A DNA stretch of 64,000 nt from Flaviflexus equikiangi (GCF_014069875.1 NZ_CP059676.1:620001-684000), one strand, 5' to 3'. Positions 42,309-52,508 are shown, numbered from the stretch's first letter. Translations and numbers: made by a program. The notes: generated by a model not told the origin, from the sequence alone.

Positions 42309-43090
42309 TGGGACAAAAGGTCAACCCGACCGGGTTCCGACTCGGCATTACCACCGAACATCGTTCGCGCTGGTTCGCTGATTCGACCGTCAAGGGACAG
42401 CGCTACCAGGACTTCGTCGCTGAAGACATCGCCATCCGTAACCTCATGGAGGTGGGACTTGAGCGCGCGGGCATCTCTCGCGTCAACATCTCCCGTAAGT
42501 CGGGTCGCGTCGAAGTCGACATCCACACTGCTCGCCCGGGCATCGTCATCGGCCGCCGCGGCGCCGAGGCCGACCGCCTCAAGCAGCAGCTCGAGAAGCT
42601 GACCGGCCGTGCCGTGCAGCTCAACATCCTCGAGGTCAAGAACCCTGAAGCAGACGCACAGCTCGTCGCGCAGGGAATCGCGGAGCAGCTTGCTTCCCGT
42701 GTTTCCTTCCGCCGCGCTATGCGCAAGGGCGTTCAGTCCGCTCTCCGTTCCGGCGCCAAGGGCATCCGTGTCCAGTGCGCAGGCCGTCTCGGCGGCGCCG
42801 AGATGTCCCGCTCGGAGTTCTACCGCGAAGGCCGTGTGCCCCTGCACACGCTCCGCGCCAACATCGATTACGGCTTCCACGAGGCCAAGACGACCTTCGG
42901 TCGCATCGGTGTCAAGGTCTGGATCTACAAGGGTGACATCACCGAGGCCGAGTACCAGCGTCAGCTGAACGAGGCTCCCCGTGGCCGTGGCCGCACCGGC
43001 GAACGTCGTGGAGGTGGCGCTCGTCGTCCCCGCCCGTCGACCAGGCCGGCAGGCGATCAGGCTCCCTCGACCAGCGAATCGGAGGCATAA
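42308..43090 (+). CDS. rpsC: 30S ribosomal protein S3
   Basis: S3, 260 aa, mRNA entry helicase element with a KH domain ([16 protein letters not shown]). GTG start, family opening [13 protein letters not shown]. The C-terminal 30-40 residues form an Arg/Gly/Pro-rich extension common in actinobacteria. One-base overlaps on both sides. Confidence 0.99.
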   Translation: MGQKVNPTGFRLGITTEHRSRWFADSTVKGQRYQDFVAEDIAIRNLMEVGLERAGISRVNISRKSGRVEVDIHTARPGIVIGRRGAEADRLKQQLEKLTGRAVQLNILEVKNPEADAQLVAQGIAEQLASRVSFRRAMRKGVQSALRSGAKGIRVQCAGRLGGAEMSRSEFYREGRVPLHTLRANIDYGFHEAKTTFGRIGVKVWIYKGDITEAEYQRQLNEAPRGRGRTGERRGGGARRPRPSTRPAGDQAPSTSESEA

Positions 43091-43509
43091 TGCTGATCCC
43101 TCGCAGGACTAAGTTCCGCAAGCAGCACCGTCCCACCCGTTCGGGTTACTCCAAGGGCGGCAACCAGATCGCGTTCGGTGACTACGCTATCCAGGCTCTC
43201 GAGCCGGCGTACCTCACCAACCGTCAGATCGAGGCTGCTCGTATTGCTATGACTCGTCACGTGAAGCGTGGTGGCAAGGTGTGGATCAACATCTTCCCGG
43301 ACCGCCCGCTCACGAAGAAGCCTGCCGAAGTCCGCATGGGCTCCGGTAAGGGTTCGGTCGAGTTCTGGATCGCCAACATCAAGCCGGGCAGGATCCTGTT
43401 CGAGCTCTCCGGTGTTGACGAGAACCTTGCTCGTGAGGCCATGTCTCGCGCGCAGCACAAGCTCCCGATGAAGACTCGTTTCGTTATGCGTGAAGGCGGT
43501 GACAACTGA
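43090..43509 (+). CDS. rplP: 50S ribosomal protein L16
   Basis: L16, 139 aa, organises the A-site region. Family start [15 protein letters not shown] and the conserved [16 protein letters not shown] block. ATG and stop overlap neighbours by one base each. Confidence 0.99.
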   Translation: MLIPRRTKFRKQHRPTRSGYSKGGNQIAFGDYAIQALEPAYLTNRQIEAARIAMTRHVKRGGKVWINIFPDRPLTKKPAEVRMGSGKGSVEFWIANIKPGRILFELSGVDENLAREAMSRAQHKLPMKTRFVMREGGDN

Positions 43510-43748
43510 TGGCAGTAGGAACCAAGGGACTCTTCCCCGAAGATCTCGACCAGATGTCCGACAAGGAGCTGGCAGAGCGTCTCTCGGAGTGCAAGACTGA
43601 ACTCTTCAACCTGCGCTTCTCCGCAGCGACGGGGCAGCTCGAGGACCACGGTCGACTCAGGGCAGTTCGTCGCGACATTGCGCGCATCTACACGATCGCT
43701 CGCGAGCGTGAACTGAATATCCGTACCGCTCCGGCAGAGAAGGAATGA
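43509..43748 (+). CDS. rpmC: 50S ribosomal protein L29
   Basis: L29, 79 aa, at the tunnel exit. Conserved [18 protein letters not shown] and [10 protein letters not shown]. About 10 residues longer than E. coli L29, through both ends, as usual in this phylum. One-base overlap with rplP. Confidence 0.98.
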   Translation: MAVGTKGLFPEDLDQMSDKELAERLSECKTELFNLRFSAATGQLEDHGRLRAVRRDIARIYTIARERELNIRTAPAEKE

Positions 43749-43756
43749 GGCAGACA

Positions 43757-44038
43757 GTGTCTGAATCGCAGAACACCGAGACTGTCGAGCGCAACTACCG
43801 CAAGACCGCACGCGGCTACGTCGTGTCCGACAAGATGGACAAGACCGTTGTCGTCGAGGTCGAGGAGCAGGTGAAGCACGCCATGTACGGCAAGGTGATC
43901 CGCCGCTCCAAGAAGGTTAAGGCGCACGACGAGAACAACGAAGTGCGCGTGGGAGACCTCGTGCGCATCATGGAGACCCGCCCGCTGTCTGCTACCAAGC
44001 ATTACCGCGTTGTCGAGGTCATCGAGAAGGCCAAGTAG
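43757..44038 (+). CDS. rpsQ: 30S ribosomal protein S17
   Basis: S17, 93 aa, primary 16S rRNA binder. Core [20 protein letters not shown] is intact. Two starts are possible: GTG at 43757 (MSESQNTET, with GAGG 6 nt upstream) or ATG at 43745 overlapping the rpmC stop. I chose the GTG because related proteins begin in a similar way; the alternative adds four residues. Confidence 0.95.
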   Translation: MSESQNTETVERNYRKTARGYVVSDKMDKTVVVEVEEQVKHAMYGKVIRRSKKVKAHDENNEVRVGDLVRIMETRPLSATKHYRVVEVIEKAK

Positions 44039-44108
44039 CCTTCTCCCCACCAACCCATCCGTTCGGCCAGGCTCGCAAGAGAACCGGCACGACGACAGGA
44101 GATAGTAC

Positions 44109-44480
44109 ATGATCCAGCAAGAGTCGCGGCTCAAGGTCGCCGACAACACCGGTGCGAAGGAAATCCTCTGCATCAAGGTGCTCGGCGGCTCTGGCCGGCG
44201 CTACGCCGGAATCGGCGACATCATCGTCGCCACCGTCAAGGACGCGATCCCTGGCGGAAACGTCAAGAAGGGCGAGGTCGTCAAGGCCGTCATCGTCCGT
44301 ACCAGCAAGGAACGCCGTCGTCCCGACGGCTCGTACATCCGCTTCGACGAGAATGCAGCCGTGATCCTCAAGGCAGACAGCCAGGATCCCCGCGGTACCC
44401 GCATTTTCGGCCCAGTGGGTCGCGAGCTGCGTGACAACCAGTTCATGCGCATTGTTTCGCTCGCTCCGGAGGTGCTCTAA
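44109..44480 (+). CDS. rplN: 50S ribosomal protein L14
   Basis: L14, 123 aa, inter-subunit bridge. [18 protein letters not shown] at the start and the conserved [20 protein letters not shown] end. Preceded by a 70-bp gap with AGGAGAT; the next start follows the stop directly. Confidence 0.99.
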   Translation: MIQQESRLKVADNTGAKEILCIKVLGGSGRRYAGIGDIIVATVKDAIPGGNVKKGEVVKAVIVRTSKERRRPDGSYIRFDENAAVILKADSQDPRGTRIFGPVGRELRDNQFMRIVSLAPEVL

Positions 44481-44822
44481 ATGGCGAAGATCAAGAAGGG
44501 CGATCTCGTCCAGGTGATCGCAGGCCGCGATAAGGGTCTCCAAGGCCGCGTGCTGCAGGTCGACACCAATCGTGATCGTGTGATTGTTGAAGGCGTTATG
44601 CGCGTCAAGAAGCACACGAAGGCCGGCCAGCCCGGCTCGAGCACGAGCGGCGGCATCGAGACCGTCGAGGCCCCCATCCATATCTCCAATGTTGCCCTCG
44701 TCGGCCCGGACAAGAAGCCGGTCCGCGTTGGTTACAAGGAGGTCGAGGTCGAGCGTGACGGTCGCGTCCGCAAGACCCGCGTCCGCATCGGCCGCCGCGC
44801 CGGAGAGGAGATCGAGCTGTGA
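44481..44822 (+). CDS. rplX: 50S ribosomal protein L24
   Basis: L24, 113 aa, assembly initiator. KOW motif near the N-terminus ([17 protein letters not shown]). ATG immediately after the rplN stop; overlaps rplE by 4 bp. Confidence 0.99.
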   Translation: MAKIKKGDLVQVIAGRDKGLQGRVLQVDTNRDRVIVEGVMRVKKHTKAGQPGSSTSGGIETVEAPIHISNVALVGPDKKPVRVGYKEVEVERDGRVRKTRVRIGRRAGEEIEL

Positions 44823-45388
44823 GCGAAGCAACCGCAGACAAGGTAACCCCTCGTCTCAAGACCAAGTACCGCGAGGAGATCGTTCCCGCGCTTGTCGAGC
44901 AGTTCTCAATCCAGAACATCAACCAGGTTGCGAAGCTTGAGAAGATCGTCGTGAACATGGGCGTCGGAGACGCAGCCCGTGACTCGAAGGTCATCGAAGG
45001 CGCCATCGCCGACCTGACAGCGATCACCGGCCAGAAGCCGCAGGTCACGAAGGCCCGCAAGTCCATCGCACAGTTCAAGCTGCGCGAAGGACAGGCCATC
45101 GGTGCACACGTCACCCTCCGCGGTGACCGCATGTGGGAGTTCCTCGACAGGCTTCTCTCGCTCGCGCTGCCCCGTATCCGCGACTTCCGCGGCCTCTCGC
45201 CGAAGCAGTTCGACGGACACGGCAACTACACCTTCGGTCTGACCGAGCAGTCAATGTTCCACGAGATCGATCTGGACAAGATCGATCGTGTGCGCGGCAT
45301 GGACATCACGGTCGTGACCACCGCTGACAACGATGAACAGGGCCGTGCCCTGCTCCGCAGCCTCGGCTTCCCGTTCAAGGAAAACTGA
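44819..45388 (+). CDS. rplE: 50S ribosomal protein L5
   Basis: L5, 189 aa, 5S rRNA binding. GTG start overlapping rplX (GTGA). Conserved [16 protein letters not shown] and [17 protein letters not shown] blocks. Unusually, the next gene is rpsH; the S14 gene that normally follows rplE is absent, and the 87-bp gap is too short for it. Confidence 0.99.
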   Translation: MSEATADKVTPRLKTKYREEIVPALVEQFSIQNINQVAKLEKIVVNMGVGDAARDSKVIEGAIADLTAITGQKPQVTKARKSIAQFKLREGQAIGAHVTLRGDRMWEFLDRLLSLALPRIRDFRGLSPKQFDGHGNYTFGLTEQSMFHEIDLDKIDRVRGMDITVVTTADNDEQGRALLRSLGFPFKEN

Positions 45389-45475
45389 GAACGCTTTGAA
45401 TAGTATTCACCCGCTGGTAATTCCATCTACGTCGCAGGTCCTAAGGAAACCGCGACGGGAAGGGGCGCAGGCCCG

Positions 45476-45874
45476 ATGACAATGACAGACCCTATCGCAG
45501 ACATGCTAACGCGTCTGCGTAACGCCAACTCGGCGTACCACGAGACGGTTTCCATGCCGTACTCGAAGCTCAAGGGAGCTATCTCCGAGATCCTCGTTCG
45601 CGAGGGCTACGTTGAGAGCTTTGACGTTGACGATGCAGAGGTCGGCAAGACTCTGACGATCAACCTGAAATTCGGCCCGAACCGTGAGCGTTCGCTTGCT
45701 GGCCTTCGTCGTATCTCGAAGCCCGGCCTGCGCGTTTACGCGAAGTCGACCAAACTGCCCACCGTCCTCGGTGGCCTCGGCGTGGCGATCCTCTCCACGT
45801 CCTCAGGGCTGCTGACCGACCGCGAGGCCAAGGATAAGGGTGTGGGCGGAGAAGTCCTCGCCTACATCTGGTAA
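45476..45874 (+). CDS. rpsH: 30S ribosomal protein S8
   Basis: S8, 132 aa, regulator of the spc operon in other bacteria. [15 protein letters not shown] at the start and the C-terminal [21 protein letters not shown] block. ATG at 45476 (GGGAAGGGG upstream); an ATG two codons later is also possible. Confidence 0.99.
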   Translation: MTMTDPIADMLTRLRNANSAYHETVSMPYSKLKGAISEILVREGYVESFDVDDAEVGKTLTINLKFGPNRERSLAGLRRISKPGLRVYAKSTKLPTVLGGLGVAILSTSSGLLTDREAKDKGVGGEVLAYIW

Positions 45875-45890
45875 GGGAGGTACACAGAAA

Positions 45891-46427
45891 ATGTCACGTA
45901 TTGGCAAGCAGCCTGTCACCATCCCCGCCGGTGTCGATGTCACCATCGATGGTTCGACCGTCACGGTGAAGGGCCCCAAGGGCACCCTCTCCTACGTCGT
46001 CCCCGCACCGATCACCGTCGCCCAGGAAGACGGCGCCATCATGGTGTCCCGTCCCAACGACGAGCGTGTTTCGCGTTCGCTCCACGGCCTGGTTCGCACA
46101 CTCATCTTCAACAACGTTGTCGGCGTGACCGAGGGCTTCGCGAAGAAGCTTGAGATTGTCGGCACCGGTTACCGCGCGATCGCCAAGGGTTCCGACCTGG
46201 AGCTGTCGCTCGGCTACTCACACACGATCATGGTGGAGGCGCCGGAAGGCATCTCCTTCCAGCTCGAAGGCAACAACAAGATCACCGTGTCCGGTATCGA
46301 TAAGCAGCTGGTCGGCGAGACTGCGGCGAAGATCCGCAAGCTCCGCAAGCCTGAACCGTACAAGGGCAAGGGCGTTCGCTACGCCGGCGAGCAGGTTCGC
46401 CGCAAGGCCGGAAAGGCTGGTAAGTGA
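45891..46427 (+). CDS. rplF: 50S ribosomal protein L6
   Basis: L6, 178 aa, near the factor-binding site. Start [15 protein letters not shown] at 45891 with AAGGGAGG upstream; the longer frame overlapping rpsH is rejected. The C-terminal signature [14 protein letters not shown] is intact. Confidence 0.99.
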   Translation: MSRIGKQPVTIPAGVDVTIDGSTVTVKGPKGTLSYVVPAPITVAQEDGAIMVSRPNDERVSRSLHGLVRTLIFNNVVGVTEGFAKKLEIVGTGYRAIAKGSDLELSLGYSHTIMVEAPEGISFQLEGNNKITVSGIDKQLVGETAAKIRKLRKPEPYKGKGVRYAGEQVRRKAGKAGK

Positions 46428-46798
46428 TGGCTTTCTCTATCAAGGGCAAGGGCAAGTACGTCGCTCGCAAGCGTCGTCATCTCCGCCTCCGCAAGAAGAT
46501 CACCGGTACGACTGCGCGTCCGCGCCTGGTTGTCACCCGATCCAATCGCCACATTGTCGCTCAGGTTATCGACGACACCGTGGGCCACACCCTGGCCTCG
46601 GCGTCAACCCTCGAGGTCGACATGCGAGCAGACAGCGGCGACAAGACCGCGAAGGCACGCAAGGTTGGCGAGCTCGTCGCTGAGCGCGCCAAGGCTGCAG
46701 GCATCGAGGCTGTCGTGTTCGACCGCGGCGGGAACCAGTACCACGGTCGCGTTGCGGCAGTGGCAGAAGGCGCCCGCGAGTCCGGGCTGACCCTGTAG
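46427..46798 (+). CDS. rplR: 50S ribosomal protein L18
   Basis: L18, 123 aa, 5S rRNA partner of L5. ATG overlaps the rplF stop by one base (TGATG). Conserved [13 protein letters not shown] and [14 protein letters not shown] blocks. Confidence 0.99.
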   Translation: MAFSIKGKGKYVARKRRHLRLRKKITGTTARPRLVVTRSNRHIVAQVIDDTVGHTLASASTLEVDMRADSGDKTAKARKVGELVAERAKAAGIEAVVFDRGGNQYHGRVAAVAEGARESGLTL

Positions 46799-46825
46799 TT
46801 GACGGAACGAGAGTAGAGGAAAACT

Positions 46826-47530
46826 ATGGCTGCATCGCAGCGTCGGACCACTGGTCCGGAAGGCGACGGCGAGCGCAACGAGCGTTCCGGTTCCGACCGT
46901 CCGAAGGGACGCCGGAACAACAACGACCGTCGTAACGAACAGAAAGACGCCTACATCGAGCGCGTCGTCGCGATCAACCGCGTGTCCAAGGTTGTGAAGG
47001 GTGGCCGTCGCTTCTCCTTCACCGCTCTGGTCGTCGTCGGTGATGGCAACGGCACTGTCGGTGTCGGCTACGGCAAGGCCAAGGAGGTGCCCCAGGCAAT
47101 CTCCAAGGGCACCGAGGAGGCGAAGAAGAATTTCTTCCGCGTCCCCCTTATCGGCCGCACCATCCCGCACGTGTCACAGGGTGAGGATGCCGCTGGCGTC
47201 GTCTTCCTGCGTCCCGCCGCCCCAGGTACCGGCGTTATCGCCGGCGGCCCGGTCCGTGCAGTCATGGAAGCCGCTGGCATCCACGACATCCTGACCAAGT
47301 CGCTGGGTTCGTCCAACGCGATCAACATCGTGCGCGCTGCCGTCCAGGCACTGCGTCAGCTCGAGCAGCCCGAGGCTGTTGCGGCTCGCCGCGGCAAGTC
47401 CCTCGAGCAGGTCGCTCCCGCATCGATGCTTCGTCAGCGTGCGGCATTCGATGCTCAGCAGCGTGACCAGAAGGCCGCCGCTGCTGCCAACGATGAGAAC
47501 GAGGCTGCTGCAGCCGGAGTTGGTGCGTGA
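46826..47530 (+). CDS. rpsE: 30S ribosomal protein S5
   Basis: S5, 234 aa, translational accuracy. The core ([20 protein letters not shown] to [10 protein letters not shown]) is normal. It carries about 40 extra N-terminal charged residues and a 35-residue Gln/Ala-rich C-terminal tail compared with E. coli S5; N-terminal extensions are common in this phylum. Stop overlaps rpmD by one base. Confidence 0.99.
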   Translation: MAASQRRTTGPEGDGERNERSGSDRPKGRRNNNDRRNEQKDAYIERVVAINRVSKVVKGGRRFSFTALVVVGDGNGTVGVGYGKAKEVPQAISKGTEEAKKNFFRVPLIGRTIPHVSQGEDAAGVVFLRPAAPGTGVIAGGPVRAVMEAAGIHDILTKSLGSSNAINIVRAAVQALRQLEQPEAVAARRGKSLEQVAPASMLRQRAAFDAQQRDQKAAAAANDENEAAAAGVGA

Positions 47531-47703
47531 TGCTGAAAATTACACAGACAAAGTCCACCATCGGTGGAACCAAAAAGCAGAGGGACACGATGCTCTCGCT
47601 CGGACTGCGCAAAATCGGCCAGTCCGTCGAGCGTGAGGACCGTCCCGAGGTCCGCGGAATGATCCAGGTCGTTGCGCACCTCGTTGCCGTAGAGGAGGCA
47701 TGA
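47530..47703 (+). CDS. rpmD: 50S ribosomal protein L30
   Basis: L30, 57 aa: a short gene between rpsE and rpl[21 protein letters not shown] at the start and the family block [23 protein letters not shown] shares a base with the rpsE stop and the TGA shares a base with the rplO ATG, so it is fully coupled. Confidence 0.97.
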   Translation: MLKITQTKSTIGGTKKQRDTMLSLGLRKIGQSVEREDRPEVRGMIQVVAHLVAVEEA

Positions 47704-48161
47704 TGTCGGAAAACACGAACGATGTCACTAAGCTCCACGATCTCGCTCCCGCAGCCGGCGCACACAAGTCGAAGACTCGTGTCGGTCGTGGTGAGGGCTC
47801 AAAGGGTAAGACCGCAGGCCGTGGTACCAAGGGAACGAAGGCTCGTTACCAGGTGCCGGTCGGCTTCGAGGGTGGGCAGATGCCTTTGCATATGCGCATG
47901 CCGAAGCTCCGCGGCTTCAAGAACCCGTTCCGCGTCGAGTACCAGGTCGTCAACCTCGACCGCATCTCGTCGCTGTTCCCCGAGGGTGGAGACATCACCG
48001 TCGAGGACCTCATCGAGAAGGGTGCCGTCCGCAAGGGCCACCTGGTGAAGGTGCTCGGCTCGGGCAGCATTTCGGTCAAGGTGAACGTGGTTGCCGACAA
48101 GTGGTCGTCTTCCGCTCAGCAGAAGATCGAAGCCGCCGGCGGATCCATTTCCGCTCGATGA
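47703..48161 (+). CDS. rplO: 50S ribosomal protein L15
   Basis: L15, 152 aa, late assembly protein. Glycine-rich basic stretch [19 protein letters not shown] is typical. ATG at 47703 follows AGGAGG by about 4 nt and overlaps the rpmD stop; an ATG one codon earlier is less well placed. Last gene before a terminator. Confidence 0.99.
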   Translation: MSENTNDVTKLHDLAPAAGAHKSKTRVGRGEGSKGKTAGRGTKGTKARYQVPVGFEGGQMPLHMRMPKLRGFKNPFRVEYQVVNLDRISSLFPEGGDITVEDLIEKGAVRKGHLVKVLGSGSISVKVNVVADKWSSSAQQKIEAAGGSISAR

Positions 48162-48175
48162 AATAGACAGTAGCG

Positions 48176-48205
48176 AACGAGGCGGGCCATCAGGCCCGCC
48201 TCGTT
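48176..48205 (+). terminator. Terminator after rplO
   Basis: Perfect 13-bp stem (48176-48188 with 48193-48205) with an ATCA loop, 14 bp after the stop. It splits secY from the spc genes. Confidence 0.8.
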
Positions 48206-48251
48206 GCACACTCACAGACGTTAACAATGGTCAAAGTCCGGCGTTGATCGC

Positions 48252-48259
48252 TGTACACT
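48252..48259 (+). promoter_or_regulatory. Probable extended -10 of secY
   Basis: TGTACACT (TACACT at 48254-48259), about 40 nt before secY. No clear -35. A GTG lies 5 nt downstream, but it is not the conserved SecY start. Confidence 0.45.
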
Positions 48260-48300
48260 GACTTGTGGCCCGCACGGGGCCGCACCACCAAGGAGGAAGT

Positions 48301-49587
48301 TTGCTTTCCGCATTCGTCTCGGCCTTCCGCACACCGGACCTGCGCCGCAAGCTGCTGTTTACGCTCGGCATCATCGTCATTTTCCGTCTCGGCACGTTCC
48401 TGCCCGCTCCTGGCGTCAGCTACCGCAACGTTCAGCAGTGTCTCAGTGAGGCCGGTTCCGCTGACCTTCTGTCGATGCTCAACATGTTCTCCGGCGGAGC
48501 CATGTTCCAGCTGTCAGTCTTCGCGCTCGGCATCATGCCGTACATTACGGCGTCGATCATCGTCCAGCTGTTGCGCGTGGTGATTCCCCGTTTCGAGGAG
48601 CTCCATAAGGAGGGCCAGTCGGGCACCGCGAAGCTGACACAGTACACGCGCTACCTCACCATCGGTCTTGCGATCATGCAGTCCGCCGTGGTCATCACGG
48701 TCGCGAACTCGAGCCTGTTCTTGGGATGTACGGTGGATCCGTTCCCGGACACGTCGGCAGGCATGGTCCTCATGGCGATCTTGACGATGACAGCGGGCAC
48801 CGGCCTCATCATGTGGATGGGTGAGCAGATCACGGAGCGCGGCGTCGGCAACGGCATGTCGATTCTTATCTTCTCCGGCATCTGTGCCTCTTTCCCGCCC
48901 GCCATGGGCCAGGTTCTGCGTTCGAACAATGGTGTCCAGAACTTCATCTTCATCGTCGCGCTGTTCCTCGCGATCACCGTCGTGGTCGTCTTCGTCGAGC
49001 AGTCGCAGCGTCGCATCCCCGTCCAGTACGCCAAGCGTGTCATCGGCCGTCGGACGTACGGCGGTTCGACCACGTACATCCCGATCAAGATCAACATGGC
49101 GAACGTGATCCCCGTGATCTTCGCGTCCTCGCTCCTGTCGCTGCCGACCATGGCGATCCAGTTCGGGGATCCGAACGCCGGCTGGGTGCAGTGGCTGTCG
49201 CAGAACTACAACCCGAACTCGGCGCTGTATTTGACGACCTTCGCGATTCTCATCATCTTCTTCGCGTTCTTCTACACGTCGATCACGTTCAACCCGGACG
49301 AGGTCGCCGACAATATGAAGCGCTACGGCGGCTTCATTCCGGGCATCCGAGCCGGAGCCCCGACAGCTCGATACCTGAAGAACGTCATCACTCGTATTAC
49401 GTGGGTCGGGTCGTTCTATCTCGCGACGATCGCTCTCATCCCGACTGTGATCTTCAGCGAAATGGGCATCACGATGATGGCGTTCGGCGGCACATCGATC
49501 ATCATTATTGTGGGCGTGGGCCTTCAGACGGTGAAGGACATCGACGCTCAGCTCCAGCAACGACACTACGAAGGTTTCCTCCGATGA
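48301..49587 (+). CDS. secY: Protein translocase subunit SecY
   Basis: 428-aa channel protein of the Sec translocon with ten helices. The TTG at 48301 with AAGGAGGA upstream gives the conserved start LSAFVSAFRTPDLRRKLLFT; an in-frame GTG at 48265 would add 12 atypical residues. Conserved RIPVQYAKRV cytoplasmic loop and YYTSITFNP-type region (FYTSITFNPDEVADNM). Overlaps adk by 4 bp. Confidence 0.98.
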   Translation: MLSAFVSAFRTPDLRRKLLFTLGIIVIFRLGTFLPAPGVSYRNVQQCLSEAGSADLLSMLNMFSGGAMFQLSVFALGIMPYITASIIVQLLRVVIPRFEELHKEGQSGTAKLTQYTRYLTIGLAIMQSAVVITVANSSLFLGCTVDPFPDTSAGMVLMAILTMTAGTGLIMWMGEQITERGVGNGMSILIFSGICASFPPAMGQVLRSNNGVQNFIFIVALFLAITVVVVFVEQSQRRIPVQYAKRVIGRRTYGGSTTYIPIKINMANVIPVIFASSLLSLPTMAIQFGDPNAGWVQWLSQNYNPNSALYLTTFAILIIFFAFFYTSITFNPDEVADNMKRYGGFIPGIRAGAPTARYLKNVITRITWVGSFYLATIALIPTVIFSEMGITMMAFGGTSIIIIVGVGLQTVKDIDAQLQQRHYEGFLR

Positions 49588-50153
49588 CCCGAATGATTAT
49601 CCTCGGCGCTCCAGGCGCGGGCAAAGGCACGCAGGCCGAAATGCTGTGCGAGAAGCTCGGCATTCCCCAGATCTCCACCGGCGCGATCTTCCGTGCCAAC
49701 GTGGCGGAGGGAACCGAGCTCGGCCAGCTCGCCCAGGGCTACATCAACCAGGGCAAGTTCGTTCCGGATGAGATTACCGATGCTCTTGTCAAGGATCGCC
49801 TTCATCAGGATGACACCCAGAAGGGCTTCCTGCTCGACGGTTACCCGCGGACGCTTGCCCAGGTCGGTGCTCTCGACGAGATCCTGCTCGAGCAGGGGCA
49901 CACTCTCGACATCGTGATCGAGCTCGTGACCGACAAGGATGCTCTCGTCGAGCGCCTTCTCAAGCGCGCTGAGATCGAGGGACGTGCAGACGACACTGCG
50001 GAGGTCATCAGCCACCGCATGGACGTGTATGCCGAGCAGACCATGCCGCTGTCGCGCGTGTACGAGCAGCGCGGCGTGCTCGTCCGTGTGGACGGCATGG
50101 GCACAATCGACGAAGTCCAGTCCCGCATCCAGGACGCGGTGCAGGCTCTGTGA
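49584..50153 (+). CDS. adk: Adenylate kinase
   Basis: 189-aa AMP kinase interconverting ATP+AMP and ADP. P-loop GAPGAGKGT at 8-16, DGYPRTLAQ motif in the AMP site. Short-lid form: the zinc/LID insert is missing between RAEIEGRADD and VISHRMDVY, typical of actinobacteria. ATG overlaps the secY stop by 4 bp (ATGA); the stop overlaps map by one base. Confidence 0.98.
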   Translation: MTRMIILGAPGAGKGTQAEMLCEKLGIPQISTGAIFRANVAEGTELGQLAQGYINQGKFVPDEITDALVKDRLHQDDTQKGFLLDGYPRTLAQVGALDEILLEQGHTLDIVIELVTDKDALVERLLKRAEIEGRADDTAEVISHRMDVYAEQTMPLSRVYEQRGVLVRVDGMGTIDEVQSRIQDAVQAL

Positions 50154-50980
50154 TGTTCGGGCGAGAGGCGATCGAGTACAAGAGCGACGAGCAGATTCGC
50201 AAGATTCGTCGAGCCGCTCTTGTCGTCGCCGACATCCACGACGCTCTCCGTGAGGCTGTCCGGCCCGGGGTGACGACGGGGGAGCTCGATCTTGTCGCCG
50301 GCCGAGTCCTCGAGGCAGCGGGCGCGAAGTCCAACTTCCTCGGCTACTACGGCTACCCAGCGAATGCCTGTATCTCCGTCAACGAGACGATCGTCCACGG
50401 AATCCCGGGAGACAGGGTTCTCACTGATTCGGATATCGTGTCCTTCGACTGCGGCGCCGTTGTCGACGGCTGGCATGGGGATGCGTGTTTCACGGTCTGC
50501 ATGCCGAACGCCTCCGAGGAGGATCGCCGCCTGTCGGATATGACAGAGAAGGCCATGTGGACCGGTATCGCCGCCCTCGCATCGGCGAAGCATGTCGGTG
50601 AAGTCGGCGGCGCCATCGAGGACTATGTCGACTCGATTCCGGAAGACCATCGTCCCGGACTCGTCGAAGAGTACATGGGGCACGGCATCGGTTCGTCCAT
50701 GCACCAGCCTCCCGATGTGCTCAACTACCGGGCCAAGAATAAGGGCGCGAAGATCAAGCCCGGGATGGTGCTGTGCGTCGAACCGATGTTGACGCTCGGC
50801 AGCCCGGACAGCAAGGTTCTCGAGGACGAGTGGACGGTTGTGACTCTCGATGGTCGTAACGCCTGCCACTGGGAGCACGAGGTCGCCATCCACCGCCGCG
50901 GCATCTGGGTGCTGACGGCACGCGATGGGGGAGCGGAAGGCCTTGCGCCGTACGGCGTCACTCCGGTTCCACTGGACTAG
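50153..50980 (+). CDS. map: Methionine aminopeptidase, type I
   Basis: 275-aa enzyme that removes the initiator methionine. Metal ligands are visible as Asp99, Asp110, His177, Glu210 and Glu241, with His82 in the site. No N-terminal SH3-binding extension, so a type Ia-like form. ATG at 50153 shares a base with the adk stop; a GTG one codon earlier is possible. A terminator follows. Confidence 0.97.
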   Translation: MFGREAIEYKSDEQIRKIRRAALVVADIHDALREAVRPGVTTGELDLVAGRVLEAAGAKSNFLGYYGYPANACISVNETIVHGIPGDRVLTDSDIVSFDCGAVVDGWHGDACFTVCMPNASEEDRRLSDMTEKAMWTGIAALASAKHVGEVGGAIEDYVDSIPEDHRPGLVEEYMGHGIGSSMHQPPDVLNYRAKNKGAKIKPGMVLCVEPMLTLGSPDSKVLEDEWTVVTLDGRNACHWEHEVAIHRRGIWVLTARDGGAEGLAPYGVTPVPLD

Positions 50981-50986
50981 GAGATA

Positions 50987-51028
50987 AGGGATGGATTCGG
51001 GTTGGCCCGCTTCCATCCCTCACTCTTT
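50987..51028 (+). terminator. Terminator after map
   Basis: 9-bp stem (50987-50995 with 51012-51020) extended by an inner CGGG/CCCG helix, then CACTCTTTTC. Confidence 0.8.
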
Positions 51029-51194
51029 TCTGAGAGGCCTGCGAGGGCGGGCTGTGCGCCGATGCACAGCTGTTCCGCCTACTCAATTCGTCATCTTTGC
51101 CTTAAACTGAATAGTCGGTGCCTTGTACCACGCGTACAGGTAACCTGCGGCTATCAAATCGATAGCGAAGAAGATAACTGCGTTAGCGGGGGTT

Positions 51195-51416
51195 ATGGCG
51201 AAGAAAGACGGCGTCATCGAGGTTGAGGGCAGTGTCGTTGAGGCACTACCGAATGCGATGTTCCGTGTAGAGCTGAGCAACGGGCACGTTGTGCTCGCCC
51301 ACATTTCGGGCAAGATGCGCCAGCACTACATCAAGATTCTGCCCGAGGATCGGGTTGTTGTGGAGTTGACTCCTTACGACCTGAACCGTGGGCGAATCGT
51401 CTACCGCTACAAGTAA
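51195..51416 (+). CDS. infA: Translation initiation factor IF-1
   Basis: 73-aa OB-fold protein that blocks the A site during initiation. Start [20 protein letters not shown] and end [16 protein letters not shown] are canonical. ATG 4 nt after a GGGGG run. The 160-bp gap after the map terminator should hold a promoter, but I cannot place it firmly. Confidence 0.99.
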   Translation: MAKKDGVIEVEGSVVEALPNAMFRVELSNGHVVLAHISGKMRQHYIKILPEDRVVVELTPYDLNRGRIVYRYK

Positions 51417-51464
51417 GCCCCGCCCTACACCGAGCCCGGGATCTGGGCTTAAAGAAGGTTGGAC

Positions 51465-51578
51465 ATGAAGGTCAAGCCAAGCGTGAAGCGCATCTGTGAC
51501 AGCTGCAAGGTGATTCGTCGCCACGGCAGGGTCATGGTCATCTGCACGAACCCGCGGCATAAGCAGCGCCAGGGCTGA
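51465..51578 (+). CDS. rpmJ: 50S ribosomal protein L36
   Basis: L36, 37 aa: [20 protein letters not shown] and then [13 protein letters not shown]. All zinc ligands are present (Cys11, Cys14, Cys27, His32), so it is the zinc-containing paralogue. ATG 48 bp after infA with AAGAAGG upstream. Confidence 0.98.
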   Translation: MKVKPSVKRICDSCKVIRRHGRVMVICTNPRHKQRQG

Positions 51579-51608
51579 ATCCCTGGAAGTGGGCACACGC
51601 CCGCGATC

Positions 51609-51667
51609 AACGCTACGGATGTACCCGAGGCCCGGAGGCCTCGGACCAGGAACTGGACGGTAGCGTT
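51609..51667 (+). promoter_or_regulatory. Branched leader structure upstream of rpsM
   Basis: AACGCTAC (51609-51616) pairs perfectly with GTAGCGTT (51660-51667). Inside are two hairpins: CCGAGGCC/GGCCTCGG with a CGGA tetraloop (51625-51644), and CCAG/CTGG with a GAA loop (51646-51656). This is a three-way junction 33 nt before rpsM. A ribosomal-protein autoregulatory site is inferred; I do not recognise a named family. Confidence 0.5.
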
Positions 51668-51699
51668 CCACACCTCCGGCCTACCAACAGGAGTTAACG

Positions 51700-52068
51700 T
51701 TGGCACGTATTTCAGGTGTTGACCTCCCCCGCGAGAAGCGGGTAGAGGTCGCACTCACTTACATTTATGGAATCGGGCGCACGCGCGCCCAGGAAATCCT
51801 CGACGGCACGGGCGTTTCGCCTGACGTCCGAGTCAAGGATCTGACCGAAGAAGACCAGGTCAAGATTCGTACGTTCATCGACGAGAATTACGAGGTTGAG
51901 GGCGACCTCCGCCGCGAGGTTCAGGCTGACATTCGCCGCAAGATCGAGATCGGCTGCTACCAGGGTATCCGTCACCGCCGTGGACTCCCCGTCCACGGTC
52001 AGCGCACCAAGACCAACGCACGTACCCGCAAGGGCCCGAAGCGTACGGTCGCCGGTAAGAAGAAGTAG
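51700..52068 (+). CDS. rpsM: 30S ribosomal protein S13
   Basis: S13, 122 aa, contacts both subunits and P-site tRNA. TTG start at 51700 with CAGGAG upstream gives [16 protein letters not shown]. Ends [20 protein letters not shown]. Preceded by a structured leader. Confidence 0.99.
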   Translation: MARISGVDLPREKRVEVALTYIYGIGRTRAQEILDGTGVSPDVRVKDLTEEDQVKIRTFIDENYEVEGDLRREVQADIRRKIEIGCYQGIRHRRGLPVHGQRTKTNARTRKGPKRTVAGKKK

Positions 52069-52109
52069 TTCGCGCTAGCGAACCGATGATCTCAAGGAGA
52101 ATCTAAAGA

Positions 52110-52508
52110 ATGCCACCTAAGTCACGTACTGCCGCCCGCCCGCGCCGGGCGATGCGGAAGAATATCGTCAATGGCCAGGTCCACATCAAGTCGACCTTCA
52201 ACAACACCATCGTCACCATCACGGACCCGACCGGCGCAGTGATCGCCACCGCGTCGTCCGGCATGATGGGCTTCAAGGGCTCGCGCAAGTCGACCCCTTA
52301 CGCTGCCCAGCTCGCCGCAGAGGCCGCTGCTCGTCGCGCCATGGAATCCGGCCTCAAGAAGGTCGACGTCTTCGTCAAGGGACCCGGTTCGGGCCGCGAA
52401 ACCGCGATTCGTACCCTGACCGCCAACGGCCTCGAGGTGACCTCCATCCAGGACGTCACTCCCCAGGCCCACAACGGCTGCCGTCCCCCGAAGCGCCGCC
52501 GCGTTTGA
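52110..52508 (+). CDS. rpsK: 30S ribosomal protein S11
   Basis: S11, 132 aa, platform of the small subunit. Conserved [18 protein letters not shown] and the C-terminal [12 protein letters not shown]. The rpsD gene that follows rpsK in many bacteria is absent; rpoA is next after 77 bp. Confidence 0.99.
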   Translation: MPPKSRTAARPRRAMRKNIVNGQVHIKSTFNNTIVTITDPTGAVIATASSGMMGFKGSRKSTPYAAQLAAEAAARRAMESGLKKVDVFVKGPGSGRETAIRTLTANGLEVTSIQDVTPQAHNGCRPPKRRRV

